NCBI GenBank assembly: GCA_934045075.1
Contig: OW203730.1
Location: 6,088,785 to 6,152,784 of the forward strand
Length of the DNA stretch: 64,000 bases
Source: Yponomeuta sedellus
Lineage: Eukaryota > Arthropoda > Insecta > Lepidoptera > Yponomeutidae
Direction: 5' to 3'
The translations under genes and the position numbers were made by a program. Below the pieces are notes generated by a model. The model made no database searches. It was not told the DNA's origin and saw only the letters and a list, made by a program, of their open reading frames with translations. Positions within the stretch are counted from its first letter, which is position 1. Every line of letters begins with the position of its first letter. Below, piece by piece: positions 41,434 through 52,804 of the stretch.

Positions 41434-41705
41434 TAGTATAATCATGTGGGTACAGCGATATCATTCCGATGTAAAAACCTAACTGCAAAGTAGGTAGTTG
41501 GGGCTGTAAGAGATGCAATCTACTTCAGCCAGATGTCGCTGCCTGTACGTAATACAGAGAATAGTGTAGAGGTTCGAAATTTCACTGATGCCGGTGAGTC
41601 GCCCATTGGCTCGGTTGGGTAGAGCGCTGGCACGGATAACCAGAGGTCGCGGGTTGGAATCCCGGCATGGGTGGAATTTTTAGCCTCTAAATAGGTTTTT
41701 AAAAA
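41434..41705 (+). repeat. SINE A
   Basis: Forward copy with start 'ataatcatgtgggtacagcg', tRNA-like head and body. The tail is cut after 'taggttttta'. Confidence 0.75.
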
Positions 41706-41880
41706 TTTTAAAGTATTAATTTAATTTCATCTTCACCTAAGATACAGTTTTAGTGTAGTTTAGGAGTGAGGATGCGAAGAGAATATTGTTATTTTTTTAC
41801 CTCTAGAGTCATTTGTGCTCTCATGATGACTGATGTAGCCGATTTTGGATGTATAGGCGGTATAGTATAAAATATAGTAT

Positions 41881-42128
41881 TAAAACCTATTTAGAGGCTA
41901 AAAATTCCACCCATGCCGGGATTCGAACCCGCGACCTCTGGATATCCGTGCCAGCGTTCTTTCCAACTGATTTAATGGGCGACTCACCGGCATCAGTGAA
42001 ATTTTTAACCTCTTTACAATATTCTCTGTATTACGTACAGCCACGGATAGCCCGTACAGCACAGAGGTCATGGGTTCGAATCCCGGCAATTGTCCTTAGC
42101 ACGGGTTAGTGCATTAAAAAAATAATAT
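41881..42128 (-). repeat. SINE A with 5' inversion
   Basis: The body and head lie on the minus strand to about 42040, then a plus-strand B box and tail (42065-42128). Chimeric copy. Confidence 0.7.
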
Positions 42129-42184
42129 AATAAATATGATAGTAAAAGAAAACAAAAATATACTTTTTTTGTAAATTATAAACG

Positions 42185-42305
42185 TCTCACTTCAGGGCAC
42201 AGGTCTTCTCTCAAAGCGAGAAAGTATGGGCTTGATCACCACGCTTGCCTGCTGCACATTGGAAATTTCAAGCGCCGAGGTATTTGAACACCTCAAACAC
42301 TTAGG
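42185..42305 (+). repeat. Lepidopteran dispersed repeat, split by a SINE
   Basis: 'cttcagggcacaggtcttct' through 'ggtttcctcacgat', resuming at 42449 'tttcctcacgatgttttctt'. It is interrupted by the SINE at 42318-42448. Confidence 0.55.
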
Positions 42306-42317
42306 TTTCCTCACGAT

Positions 42318-42448
42318 TTTAAAAAACTTATTTAGAGGCTAAAAATTTCACCCATGCCGGGATTCGAACCCGCAACCTCTGGCTATCCGTGCCAGAGCCA
42401 CATTTGTCCTTAGCACGGGTTAGTGCATTAAAAATAAAAATAGTATAA
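42318..42448 (-). repeat. SINE A with 5' inversion and 12-bp target duplication
   Basis: The minus-strand body/head is followed by a plus-strand tail from ~42400. TTTCCTCACGAT occurs at 42306-42317 and 42449-42460, so the chimera inserted as one unit. Confidence 0.78.
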
Positions 42449-42499
42449 TTTCCTCACGATGTTTTCTTTCGCAGCTGTATCTTTTACGATCTTTGTCTT

Positions 42500-43342
42500 T
42501 GTCGTCCTCAGTCGTTAATCGGTTCGTCGTTTATAGGTCCTCTAGCATTAAAACTATTTACAATCAACAACAGTCTGATTTACTAACGGATTCGAAACTG
42601 CAGGTAAGTTTTGTCGTGTATCACCATTAAGTAGTCAGATATCTGAGCCTCCATGTCACAGTGCTGAAAGAAAAGCTTAGCTTGCCAAAGGCGGAGATAG
42701 CGAGGCGCCAGCGCTTGAATAATTCACGGCACTCTAATGAGCCTCAAGCTGTGTTCGAGGGAAGAGGGTTCATCCTAGCGCTTAGAACATGGTATGAAAT
42801 TGGTGCTATATACCGTACTTGAAGATTAGTTGCTATATTCGTATACAAATTATATTTACAAACAAAATATTAGATCGACTTCAAAGAAGGCGGAAGTTCT
42901 TAATTAAAGAAAAAAAGAAGAGGAAAGAAAAAATATTTGTTTCACGACACAATACTCAAAACAAAACAAAAAACTCTACACAAAACCATTACAAAAAAAA
43001 ATTACACAGAAAGCAAAAAAGAACACAGGTAAAAAATATTTATCTCATAAATATTTTATCTGAGATTTTCTTATTGTTGTGAAATCGTTGTAACTGGTTG
43101 GTTCAAGGCTCTCCAGTTAGTCACCACCTTTTTACAAAGTTTCCGTTTTGTTATTTCTTTCGGAGGCCATAAACAGACGACATATTATGACCGCATTACC
43201 GTCTCAGACTCATGAAAATCAGCTTTATGTGTCACTTGTAAAAAAATATGTAAATTTTCAACTGTATATCGTTGGTAACTTCTTCTTAAACACTGCTAAA
43301 AAATAGCATCGTTAATTTCTGTACCTCAGAAGTAAAGATCCA
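42500..43342. other. No gene seen
   Basis: A Lys-rich 87-codon frame at 42819-43082 is low-complexity A-rich DNA. Nothing else is recognised. Confidence 0.55.
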
Positions 43343-43635
43343 AAAAATGGAAAAAAGAAGCAATGGAAGACCAAACAGGATATGGTCTGATGATATAGAA
43401 AAAGAAATAGGATCTGCATGGCCAAGAATAGCATCACAAAGAGTAGAACGGGAATATCTGGGGGAAGCCTTCGCTCAGAAATGAGCAGCCAATTAATAAA
43501 TTATATTTTTTTGTAATTAAAATGACAATTTTTAATCAAATTCAATAATTCAAATAATATAATTGAATGCAGGCTAATTATAGTATATTGTGTTATTTAA
43601 GACATTGTAAAATAAAGAATATTTTCATATGATAT
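43343..43635 (+). pseudogene. LINE 3' end (RTE-like C-terminus plus UTR)
   Basis: One frame reads SNGRPNRIWSDDIEKEIGSA then LGEAFAQK and a stop near 43485. GRP.R.WSDDI...W...A..R..W..LGEA is the usual RTE-type ending. An AT-rich UTR with AATAAA follows. Confidence 0.65.
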
Positions 43636-43669
43636 TTTTTCAAAAGTAGAGTTTCACTAGAGTCTTCTT

Positions 43670-43925
43670 CTTCTTTGGCCCCTTTACTCGTCCGTGGAGC
43701 CTGAGGCTGACACAAGGGCTTTCCATTTATCTCTGTTCGTGGCTAGGGATGGTAGCTTCAGCCAAGTTTTTCCTTCGCATCTCAGAGAGAACGGATCTCT
43801 TCCAGGTCTGAGACGATCTTAGGAAGAGACGAAACTCGGACTCAGAGACGTGTTTTGGGAAAAGTATATGTCCACCAATGGACTGGCACCGGCTGTTTAT
43901 GATCAAGATCATTATTATGATGATA
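43670..43925 (+). pseudogene. RTE-like LINE 3' fragment
   Basis: Ends with YVHQWTGTG in one frame and a TGATGA-rich tail, like the YVQQWTS ending at 47370. Heavily decayed. Confidence 0.45.
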
Positions 43926-43931
43926 ACTGGA

Positions 43932-44072
43932 TAAAAGACTAAGTTTGAAGTTTTTTGCCCATTTTTTCTCCAAAATGATCTAGATTTTGGAATGGACACC
44001 TAGTTTGAATTGTAACGTTCATTAAGCCGCAGCTTCTGCGCTACTTTGAATAAAACTTTTTCATTTCATATA
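43932..44072 (+). repeat. Second copy of the 1-2810 LINE 3' end
   Basis: Matches ~2665-2805 with few changes ('ctccaaaatgatctagattt', 'acctagtttgaattgtaacg', 'aataaaact..ttcatttcat'). A very short 5'-truncated insert. Confidence 0.85.
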
Positions 44073-44546
44073 GTTTCTTTCTTTGTCTTGCCTCTTTGTT
44101 TCCTTTTCTAAGTAGTCACATGCGCAAACAAAGAGTCCTTTGAAAATTATAACCTTTCATATATTTCTATTTAGTCTCATTTATTCAGAACTAGGTAGAT
44201 TCTATTCAAAATCAGATCCTATTCAGCATTTCAATCATCATGAAATGTCTCACATTTACTGTTCTATCGTATGCTTTCAATTAATTATTTTGTGTTTGGT
44301 GAATAGGTACAATTTTCTTGTTAATTATTCCATTTAGTTAAAGGCCTGCTTTTAGGAAATCTCTGCAGGAAAATATGAGGAAATTTTGTAAATTAGAATA
44401 CTGCGTGGGTGACCTTAGTAATATAAGTAGGATTCGAAGGATGCTTTAAAGAATATGAAACAATTTATTTATTTATTTCAATTGATTTACAGACAACGTG
44501 GTCCAGTGTTATATTAGTAACAATAAATATAGAACTTAGCCTAGGG

Positions 44547-45368
44547 TTAGTATTCAATATATAACAGTGACTTGGTGCGATTTATTAAAATCCAAATAAG
44601 TGGATTATCCAGCCGTGATGCAATCGCGTTCAGAATGCTATTGCCGCTCCCGCACATTCTGCTCAGCAATGATGCTGACTTTTTTCGCCAGATGGCGTCA
44701 AAACCATCTACTCGGGCCTCGGCAAACATTGTCGAGGCGCTGCAGAAGCGCGGTAACCGCATCAGAATCCTGAACGCATTGTTAAATTGAATACGCAGAG
44801 CGTTGTAGGCTTTTTGAGTGTACGTAAACCACAAACCCCCCGAGTACAGTGACGTACAAAATGCTTTGAACAGCGTAGTTTTCACTGCATCGGTACACCG
44901 AGAAAATCTGCGATATAGCATGTTAGCCCTGACCGACAACGCCCTGCGTTCTCTTTCCATGTTTGCATCGTCTTTCAAGTCCTCCGTTATCAAGTGCCCA
45001 AGGTACTTGAACTGTAGAACTCTTTGGAGTGGAGCCCCATTGAGCAAAATAGGTGGTATCAAAGATGGGCATTTGCCACGCGACTTAAAAACCATAAAGT
45101 TAGACTTCTTGGTATTATATATTAAGCCATGCGAACCAGCGTAGGACTCACAAACTGCAATAAGTTTCCGAAGTGCGCAGACCGAAGGAGCCAGCAGTAC
45201 CATGTCGTCAGCATAACTTATATTGTTAACACAGATTCTGTCTACAAAGCAGCCGACATGCATACCGCTGAGCTGCTCGATCAGCGCATTCACATACAGA
45301 TTGAAGAGTAATGGCGAGCTTAACCCCCCCTGCCTCACACCACACTCTAGTCTGCATGACTCTGACAA
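44547..45368 (-). pseudogene. LINE ORF2, C-terminal two-thirds of RT, 5'-truncated
   Basis: 273 residues open. RT motif B (GVRQGGLSSPLLFNLYVN), catalytic ISYADDMVLLAPS, then FKYLGHLITEDLKDD, a thumb region, and RLPRFCSASTMFAEARVDGF near the end. The style is of a lepidopteran LINE distinct from the other RT fragments here. It ends in a T-rich tail near 44470. No stop in the retained part suggests a fairly young insert. A 26-bp tandem duplication adjoins the truncated end at 45370-45425. Confidence 0.8.
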
Positions 45369-45399
45369 TTCTCCAATGAAATTGGTTTTTTGTTCAAAA

Positions 45400-45845
45400 C
45401 AATGAAATTGGTTTTTTGTTATTATTTAAACGTAAAAAAATACATTCTGGTTGCTGACTGTCAATGTACAATGTACGGACCGTAGTGCAGTGGGGAAAAA
45501 GGCAGCGGAAAAAAAATCACTTCCGTCATTTTTTCTTATCATCTTACACCTAATTAAGAGTCCATGATTGCCATCAATGACTTTAAAAGTCAAATTTTTG
45601 TTAATTTTCTTTTAAAAGTACGTGATACCGTAAATTGGCGACTAAACACAAGGACTCATTCACGAGTATAACGCATCGGTCAGCTAGTCTCTACCATTTT
45701 GGAGGGAGATAGATGACCCGGCCACCACGCCACCATTCGAATGACCTTTATCCTACAAACAGACATTTAATATTTACCTAAAGACTGAATTCTTCTCAGT
45801 CATATTTGGTTTGCTATAGTTATTAATATCGTCTGTACGTAAATG
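45400..45845. other. No gene seen
   Basis: No coding potential and no recognised repeat. Confidence 0.5.
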
Positions 45846-45849
45846 TTTT

Positions 45850-46055
45850 GTTAGTGCATTATGGAAGTGGAAAACCCAACCAAGACAATTCTAGACACCA
45901 CAGCGCTGGGACATAACTAGTTAGATAAGAATATTCTTTACGTTCACCGAAAACACCAAACACAAAATCAAAGACAAACGTACAATTGGTGGCCTCATTT
46001 CTAAAAGCGATTTGTTCAAGACAGCCTACTTGGGTACCGGTAAGACACGGTTTTT
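45850..46055 (-). repeat. Lepidopteran LINE 3' tail, reverse
   Basis: The reverse strand gives 'gaacaaatcgcttttagaaa' then 'gaggccaccaattgtacgt' and a terminal 'aaagaatattctta', matching the forward copy at 63780-63915. Confidence 0.6.
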
Positions 46056-46537
46056 GCATAATTCCAGAGTTACTCCAACATTCTCCCATAAGAATTTTTG
46101 TAACTCACATTTTAGTTTTTTGTTTAGCTACATTAATTAATCTGCAAACTATTTTTTCGCAGATCTACCAAATTGTGACAAAAGATTTCTATAAATTAGA
46201 TTGATTTTGCGTAGATTGATTGTCTCAAAAACAAAGCTTAAAATAATGGACGCAAAACAACAGCTAGCAAAACTACAGCTAGCACAACTTCTGCCTAAAC
46301 ATACCTTCTAAGCGAGTATGTGGCAACCTTTGGGGTCTCAAGGGAAAGGCTTCATCAGCAGTAAGGGAAGCTTTTCCCGGCTGACGGCACGTTTTTGGGT
46401 GCAAACTGTTGTGTACTTTGAACATTTTAGAGACTAACAGTCGAACGAAAAACCTTATACTGTTGTTAAACTATAACTAAACAAAGCAAAAAGTAGGTCG
46501 CTAGTTTTGTTTTTTATTGTTTTTTTTATGTCCTACT
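46056..46537. other. No gene seen
   Basis: AT-rich; nothing recognised. Confidence 0.5.
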
Positions 46538-46697
46538 AGCTGACCCAGCGAACCCCGTACCGCCTAACAGTCGATGTAAGAACCATCCTCGTACTACAAG
46601 GAATATACTAAAAAAAGGATAAGCGAAATCGGTTCAGCTGCTCTCTAGATTTGCGCTTATCAACACATTCAGCGATTCATTTTTTATATTATAGATA
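46538..46697 (-). mobile_element. Helitron 3' end, reverse
   Basis: Reverse complement ends '..ggttcgctgggtcagctagt', related to 41170-41337. Confidence 0.55.
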
Positions 46698-46972
46698 AAT
46701 GTCCCACTGCAGGTCATAGGCCCTTATTATCTCAGAGAGAGAATATGGACTTTATTCCCACGTGTGCCGTAAACAAGGCGACTCTGTATCTTAGGATTCA
46801 GGTGGTAATTTGCCTAGGCATGTACTTATTACGGGATCTGGGTAGGCAGGTGACATAGAAAAGACTGCGAAAACAGTAGACTGACTGGCATAACTTTGCA
46901 CAAGATAGAATAGGTTGAAACAGACTAGAAAGGGCCTTTACGGGGTGCTAAAATTAATTCCTACCTTAAATT

Positions 46973-47050
46973 CGTCCTTAGATTTAAGATTTCTTATTTT
47001 GTGTACTTATCTCTAAGTACACAAAATTAGAAATCTTAAATCTAAGGACG
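46973..47050. repeat. Near-perfect 37-bp hairpin
   Basis: 46973-47009 pairs with 47014-47050, with one mismatch and a 4-nt loop. AT-rich. Not part of a recognised element. Confidence 0.85.
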
Positions 47051-47174
47051 ACTTTGAGGCAGTTGCTTACTTTTCCAGCGGCTTGGCAGTAGTCGTTAGC
47101 ACATTTAACTCGAAATCGATTTTTACTACTGAATATAGCCTGGTGATTATCTCAGAGAATCTGGGCTGGCTATA

Positions 47175-47480
47175 TCTCGCGAAGAACCGACAACCGTGGG
47201 AGTAAACGTGTTCTTGAGTGTAGACCACGACTCGGCAAACGTAGTGAAGGACGCCCTCCGACTAGGCGGGATGACGATCTGCGGAAAACTTCAGGCAGAT
47301 GCTGGATGCGGCAAGCTAAATACAGGGCGTTATGACTCATTAGGGGCGGGCTATGTCCAGCAGTGGACAAGTATAGCCTGACGATGACGATGGTTGGTGA
47401 AACGAAAGGGTTTGTCAAGATCGTGTCTAGGCAAACTCAAGTCTCTTACTACCCCTTCAGGTTACAGGCGTAAGTTTATT
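47175..47480 (+). pseudogene. RTE-type LINE 3' end plus LINE B tail
   Basis: The last residues read GYVQQWTSIA before a stop at 47380, then 'gacgatgacgatgg', the usual RTE ending; the body is decayed. At 47400-47480 a LINE B tail ('gggtttgtcaagatcgtgtc', 'ctaccccttcaggttacag') follows. Confidence 0.6.
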
Positions 47481-47658
47481 TTTATACGATTGTTTTTGTG
47501 ACAAAAGGTCAATGTCTGTGAAATATTTCAGCTCTTTCAATTACAGCGGGCCAGTTTGACCTCATTTCTCTGCGCTCGTTTGTTTTTACGGAAATATCCG
47601 TCGTATAATTCTACTCCGATTCTATTATTGTTATTTGAGAACAACATCCCAATTGTTT

Positions 47659-48718
47659 ATGATGATACTATTATAAGTTTTTTTTAGTTTAAGCTGGTAA
47701 TTTGCTAGCGCAGACATATTTGTATTTTTTGTATAACTTAGAAAAAAAATACAAAATACACTTTCTTAAAAACCTATTTAGAGGCTAAAAATTCCACCCA
47801 TGCCGGGACTAGAGCCCGCGACCTCTGCTTACCGTGCCACTGCTCTCCCAACTGAGCTTATGGGCGACTTACCGGCGTCAGTGAAATTTCGAACCTCTTT
47901 ACAATACTCTCTGTTTTACGTACAAAATTGTAAAAAAACTTGTAAAAATATTTCTTAGTATGGAGCGCCAAGTGTTTTGCGTAATATTTCACCCATAACG
48001 CTAGCAAGAAACCTTATAGGTTTGCTAGGTACTACTTTGTAGGCAAATATTCAAATCAAATCCAACACTTACAATAGTAATAATAATAAAAGGGTTCACG
48101 GCGACGCGGGAAGGAAAACTTTTTTTTATTATAAAGCCACTCCAACGCCGCTTTCAAAGGACCCCTTTTCTGTGGGTGCGAAGTTCGACGATTAAATAGA
48201 TGAATCTGTAAATTAAATTGAGTTTTCCAAATTCAAATTTAAGACTGATAGAAGTACAGTCCGTAAACTAAGTAGTTGTAAGCCCACTGTAAACCAACCA
48301 TCGAAACCCGAAAGAAAGGGAAGAGAATTGTGGATTAACATAAAGTAAATATTTAAATTAAAAATTAAAAGTTTAATGCAAAGTAAGGTACTCGGGGCTG
48401 CAAGTGATGCAAATTACTTCAGCCAAATGTTGCTGCATGTACGTAATACAGAGAGTATTGTAAAGAGGATCGAAATTTCACTGTTACCGGTAAGTCACCC
48501 ATTAGCTCAGTTGGGAGAGCGTTGGTCTGATTAGCCAGAATTCAATGGCCAGAGTTCGCGGGTTCGAGTCCCGGCATGGGTGGAATTTTTAGCCTCTAAA
48601 TAGGTTTTTAAGAAAGTGTAATTTGTATTTTTTTTTAAGTCATACAAATAATACAAAAATGTCTGCGCAAGCAAATTACCATCTTAAACTAAAAAAAAAC
48701 CTATAATAGTATCATCAT
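47659..48718. repeat. Long inverted repeat containing two SINE A copies
   Basis: Left arm 47659-47921 and right arm 48437-48718 are inverted copies, including a minus SINE (47765-47921) and a plus SINE (48385-48612). Similarity continues beyond the SINE tails ('gcgcagacat', 'gatgatactattata'), so this is a duplicated segment rather than two independent inserts. The 47922-48384 spacer holds nothing recognised. Confidence 0.75.
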
Positions 48719-48744
48719 AGGTTTTTAAAGATTTTAATATAGTT

Positions 48745-48830
48745 AATGCACTGGTAGCGGAGCGGTAGAAGGCCAGCTTCACATTCAGGAGGTTGTGCGT
48801 TCGAATACCGCCATGGCGGTTCTTCTCAAC
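48745..48830 (+). repeat. tRNA-derived SINE head
   Basis: A-box-like 'ggtagcggagcggtagaagg' and B-box-like 'gcgttcgaataccgcc'. Not a folded tRNA gene. Confidence 0.5.
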
Positions 48831-48884
48831 TATGCTAAGGTGCTTTGGGGTGCTAAATAGCGCCATCTATGGTATAAAATTCAT

Positions 48885-49316
48885 TAGTTGTGTAACACTA
48901 ACCTCTTGAGGTGCTCTGCCTGAGGGGCTAGGTTTCTGCGCGACCCGGTGAAATACTACCCGGGTTGGCGCTTTCAAGGATGCCTATGGGGACTACTCAC
49001 AAATGACTACGCTTGGATTCCAAAAACCGACACCATTTAATATATACAGACCTAATATTTACACAATTAACCCTACACACTCAAATTGTCTCTCACTTAA
49101 CCTACCACTAGTTTTAACCATTGTCCCTGTATTATCACTGTCTTTGTTACACACCGACACTCACACAACTTAACTACTGATGGACACTAGGGGTGACTTG
49201 CTCACTATTATTAACTGCTGTACTTATTCCCGGTGAGAGGTACCTACGACTCTCAATGATCCTGGAGTGGCCGATATCGGGATCCCCAACATACCACTCT
49301 CAGGATTCCCTATTAT
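48885..49316 (+). repeat. Dispersed repeat C, left part
   Basis: Contains 'gcgcgacccggtgaaatact', 'acccgggttggcgctttcaa' and 'gtggccgatatcgggatccc'. The same element appears to resume at 50136 after the hAT insert. Possibly a LINE 5' region (uncertain). Confidence 0.5.
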
Positions 49317-49324
49317 CTGGGGTG

Positions 49325-50135
49325 CAGCGTTGCCAACTCTACGTCTTTTTACGTAGATCTACGTATTTAAGCCGTTCCAGAAAACCTACGAACTTCAGTC
49401 ACGGAATCTACGTATTTTTAAACAATTCAAATCCAAATCCATTAGGCTGAATAGGAAAAATATCTATTACTGTCAAAAAAAAAAAAAGTTCAAACATTCC
49501 GTTCATCGCACACACGCCTCGCCACAACAACGGTCACCTCATTCATACAATGAAATGAATTAACTTTTGGACCTAATCGGAAGATGGTAAAACAAGCCCT
49601 CAATCCTTTTATTTTCCCCAAGAAATGGGAATGATTTCTTATTTAACATGGTAACAGTAAACATTCCAGTGCTACCAATTCTCTCACGCGTCAAGTTAAT
49701 GTGAACGCACTCTAAAAACCAGATAAAAACTCACGTCATGGCGACTATCTGCTTACCTGAAACGAAACGTCTCTTGCTCGCTCGCCGCTCGCTGAAACGT
49801 CAACTGAGTATTCTTTTCAAATCCCTTCGAGTTTCGTTTCGTCGTTCGTTTTTGTTAATTTTCAGCTTCCATTGCTCAATTCAATTCAATATGGAAATAA
49901 GCAGTGACAGTGAGGAAAACCGAATTGTTACTCCCACTTAAAAAAAGAAAGCTACAACAAAAATACTCAAACTTATGGGAAAAAGACAAGAAGTATTCAG
50001 CTTGGGTTTAAAAAAGCAACAAAGGTCATAAAAAAAGAACTTAGATCTACGAACTTTTCATTGCAATTTTTACTAAATCTACGTAATTTTCTAATCTGGC
50101 CTATGACATTTTCAAAATATGTGTTGGCAACACTG
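49325..50135 (+). mobile_element. Non-autonomous hAT element
   Basis: TIRs CAGCGTTGCCAAC (49325-49337) and reverse CAGTGTTGCCAAC (50123-50135), with a perfect 8-bp target duplication CTGGGGTG (49317-49324, 50136-50143). Subterminal 'tctacgta' motifs recur at both ends. The interior keeps a start-of-transposase relic near 49891 (MEISSDSEENRIV) and a frame-shifted NLWEKDKKYSAWV, resembling the N-terminal region of hAT transposases; the rest is deleted. Confidence 0.82.
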
Positions 50136-50480
50136 CTGGGGTGGCCACCATCGGGAACCCCAACGTGCCAACACCCAGAGGCTAAGGTGGGCACACGAGA
50201 TGTCCTAGGCCGGCTAATATCGGCAAACCAACATGCCATGCCCTAGGACATCTCGTGAGTGGCATCGGCTAACCTCGGATGGGCCCACAGAGGCGGACCA
50301 CTGTACCACTTCCGGCGATCAGCCGATGTGCCCTCACTTGTTCCTCAACCCTCTACAGATCGGGATCCCCTCCGACTGTCCTGAAACCCTACCGGGACTC
50401 CCACAGCGGACCAGAAACCCCTTAAAATCACACCGGGACCGGACCTACGGTGAACGTCTATACTGGTAGTGGGAGCCGCT
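50136..50480 (+). repeat. Dispersed repeat C, right part
   Basis: 'gtggccaccatcgggaaccc', the 16-bp inverted repeat CACGAGATGTCCTAGG (50194-50209 against 50242-50257), and 'gatcgggatcccctccgact'. Confidence 0.5.
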
Positions 50481-50910
50481 CGACTGAGCTAGCGCTGCGC
50501 CTTTAATATTCGCGTCGCCGCCGTGCCGCGCCTCCCGCCAGTTCTTGCTGGCGTCACTGCATGCGGCGCCCCGCGCCGCGAGCCGCGCTCCGCTGGCGTC
50601 TTGTCACGCCGTGCCTGCGTGGTGCTCGTGGTGTGGCTGGTGATGTGGTTAGCTACGTCACAGTTGTTTTATAATACTTTTTTTTTTCAAAAAGAGAACG
50701 TCATAAATCTTAACCAGTGATCCTTAAAAAACAGCCGTTTTTTGGCGAAAATCACCAAAAACGCTATGTAAGTTCTAAAAAATAGTTGTTACAGATATTA
50801 AGAAATGTGATGTTCACATTTGAAAAAGTAATATAAATATTCATGGATATATTACGCAGATCTCGCTAGACTTGTGTTGCAAGTGCACAACTAAAGTGTT
50901 ACAAGTGCTA
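50481..50910. other. GC-rich patch then AT-rich sequence, no gene
   Basis: 50500-50650 is strongly GC-rich (repeated 'gcgccgcg', 'ccgcgc'), unlike the flanks. A 65-codon frame there is Arg-rich noise. Confidence 0.45.
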
Positions 50911-50914
50911 ATTC

Positions 50915-51055
50915 GGCGATGGATATAATACAATGTATACATAGATAACATCCAAGACTCGAGACAAAATAGAAAAGTTCGTTTCCTGGTTTGACCCGGC
51001 CTTCGGTTTTACAGTGAGCGTGCCAAACCACTGCGCCACTGAGGCCGTCAAAATT
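50915..51055 (-). repeat. tRNA-derived SINE, reverse
   Basis: The reverse strand reads 'cctcagtggcgcagtggttt' (A box) and 'gggtcaaacc' (B-box-like). Confidence 0.55.
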
Positions 51056-51594
51056 AAAACACAAATTATAATTTTTATTCCATTGGTGGTGCCAGTAAGC
51101 ACCCCAAAGCGCTTTAACAACATTTAAAAGAGTGCCACTACAAAATTACGAAAAAAATCCACAGCGCTACAAATAATTTTTGCCGTAGGATTTGATCTAA
51201 AATAATATCTTGGGCAAACAATCCCCATGATTCATGCATGCATGATTAATAAGCTGTTAAAACAAAAGACAATGAAAACGGCTAGGCTATAATTAATATC
51301 ACAACCTAGTGTTCGTCATCTCTCATGTTGGAATCTGATGCTGGATCAAAAGAAGACCTTGAAGTTGAAGAAATACGAATTTGGGCTGATGGCGAAATAG
51401 AGATAGAAAACAGTTTTTTTTCTTCCAGCTGTTGAATTTCGAGTATCTCGAAGAAGTTGGCAAAGACACCAAAATGTATACTTTTTGCAAAATTTTACTG
51501 TAAAAGAAAATCGATTTTTTTCATTAGTGAATCATTTGAATTCCAAAGGTTAATTTCCTACCTACGAAAATTTCCAAAGATTTATTAGATTTAT
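51056..51594. other. No gene seen
   Basis: A 35-codon acidic frame (51326-51433) is too short to call. Confidence 0.5.
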
Positions 51595-51740
51595 AACCGA
51601 CGCGGCTTAAAAAATTTGTTAAGCATATTCTATGCAAGAAGCGTATTATAACATTATGGATTATTTGAAAAACAAAGATGTCTGCTGTTAAAATAATATT
51701 AACGGGGACGATTATGTCTAGTATAATGTAACTATAAGTT
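51595..51740 (+). pseudogene. Decayed relative of the 1-2616 LINE C-terminus
   Basis: KKFVKHILC.K..YYNI.DYL mirrors KKYVKHTLCQKGYYNIKDYL of the first LINE. Frame broken. Confidence 0.6.
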
Positions 51741-51782
51741 GAAAAATCTGATAATTAAGTTAAAACCTATTTTGAAAAATTA

Positions 51783-52140
51783 TAGCAACCCTTGTATGTC
51801 TCCACTGCTTGGGCATGGGTCTCTTTCTGCATCGCAGGAAGGTTAGGCCATACTCCATCTTGAGGGCCAAGTCCAGGTTGGTGGAGGATTGCAAGACAGT
51901 GGCGGGTCTTACTGTCAGGAGATATCAAGCTGCCCATAAGGCCTCTGACATGGCTTAACGACTGCTATCACATGACAGCCGGCACCAACGGCTTAATGTG
52001 CCTTGCGAAGCGCGGAAGCGCTCAAAAAAATGCGACTAGCGGGTTTCAGGGGACGGTCACCCATCCTGCACCTGGTCGCGCCCGTTGTTGCTTAACTTGA
52101 ATGATTGATTCCAATCACTCGGTTCGACTAGGCCCCGAGC
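51783..52140 (+). repeat. Dispersed repeat family A, longest copy
   Basis: Core plus the 3' extension 'acatgacagccggcaccaac', 'gggtttcaggggacggtcac' and 'cactcggttcgactaggccc'. Useful as the family reference. Confidence 0.65.
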
Positions 52141-52804
52141 GCTTCTTCTTCTTCTAGATGGAGATAACTCTACACCTGTACTCATAATTGAGAGACCAAT
52201 GGATGGAGTTGGGTGTAATACCAGTATAGTGGCACTCTAAAAGTGCTGAATGCAAGCTCAAACTCAAAACACCCCACTTTTCTGTTCAGGTTATAAGTAT
52301 CCACTTGACTGTAGTCAGAGATCCATTATTTCCCCTCTCGTATTTTTTTGTTGAAAAAGGTACTCACTGTTTTTTGCCTTTATTCTTTTTTTTTGCGGCA
52401 TTTTCCATCTCGCTGACATATTTCAACATTTTTAATTATTGTAAAAAGACGATTATTGTAAACAATATTGTACCTAGTTCTGATAAACGCTTGACGCACA
52501 TTTAACATATTATTATTCTAACAATTCAATATTACGCTTGTAGAATGAACAGTACAAAGAACAGCTTAATGCTAAAGCACTCTGTTCTAGTTAACTTTGG
52601 TGTTGTGGAGATTTCAATAGATGGGGTAGTGCCTGGTAAATCTCGTAGACATTACCAAATTTTGCTAGAGAATAATATTTCAGGAACTGAGACTTATTTT
52701 GCCATATACGGGCTATACAGCCCAGATCGGCTTCATAAGTCATCATGAGACTATACGTGACTGACACTCACTATACACATAACACATAATATTATTATAA
52801 GGTC
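52141..52804. other. No gene seen
   Basis: A 67-codon frame at 52545-52748 has no recognisable feature. AT-rich. Confidence 0.5.

Noticed and set aside
42819..43082. Lys-rich 87-codon ORF as a gene
   Set aside because: Low-complexity A-rich DNA with no domain or context.
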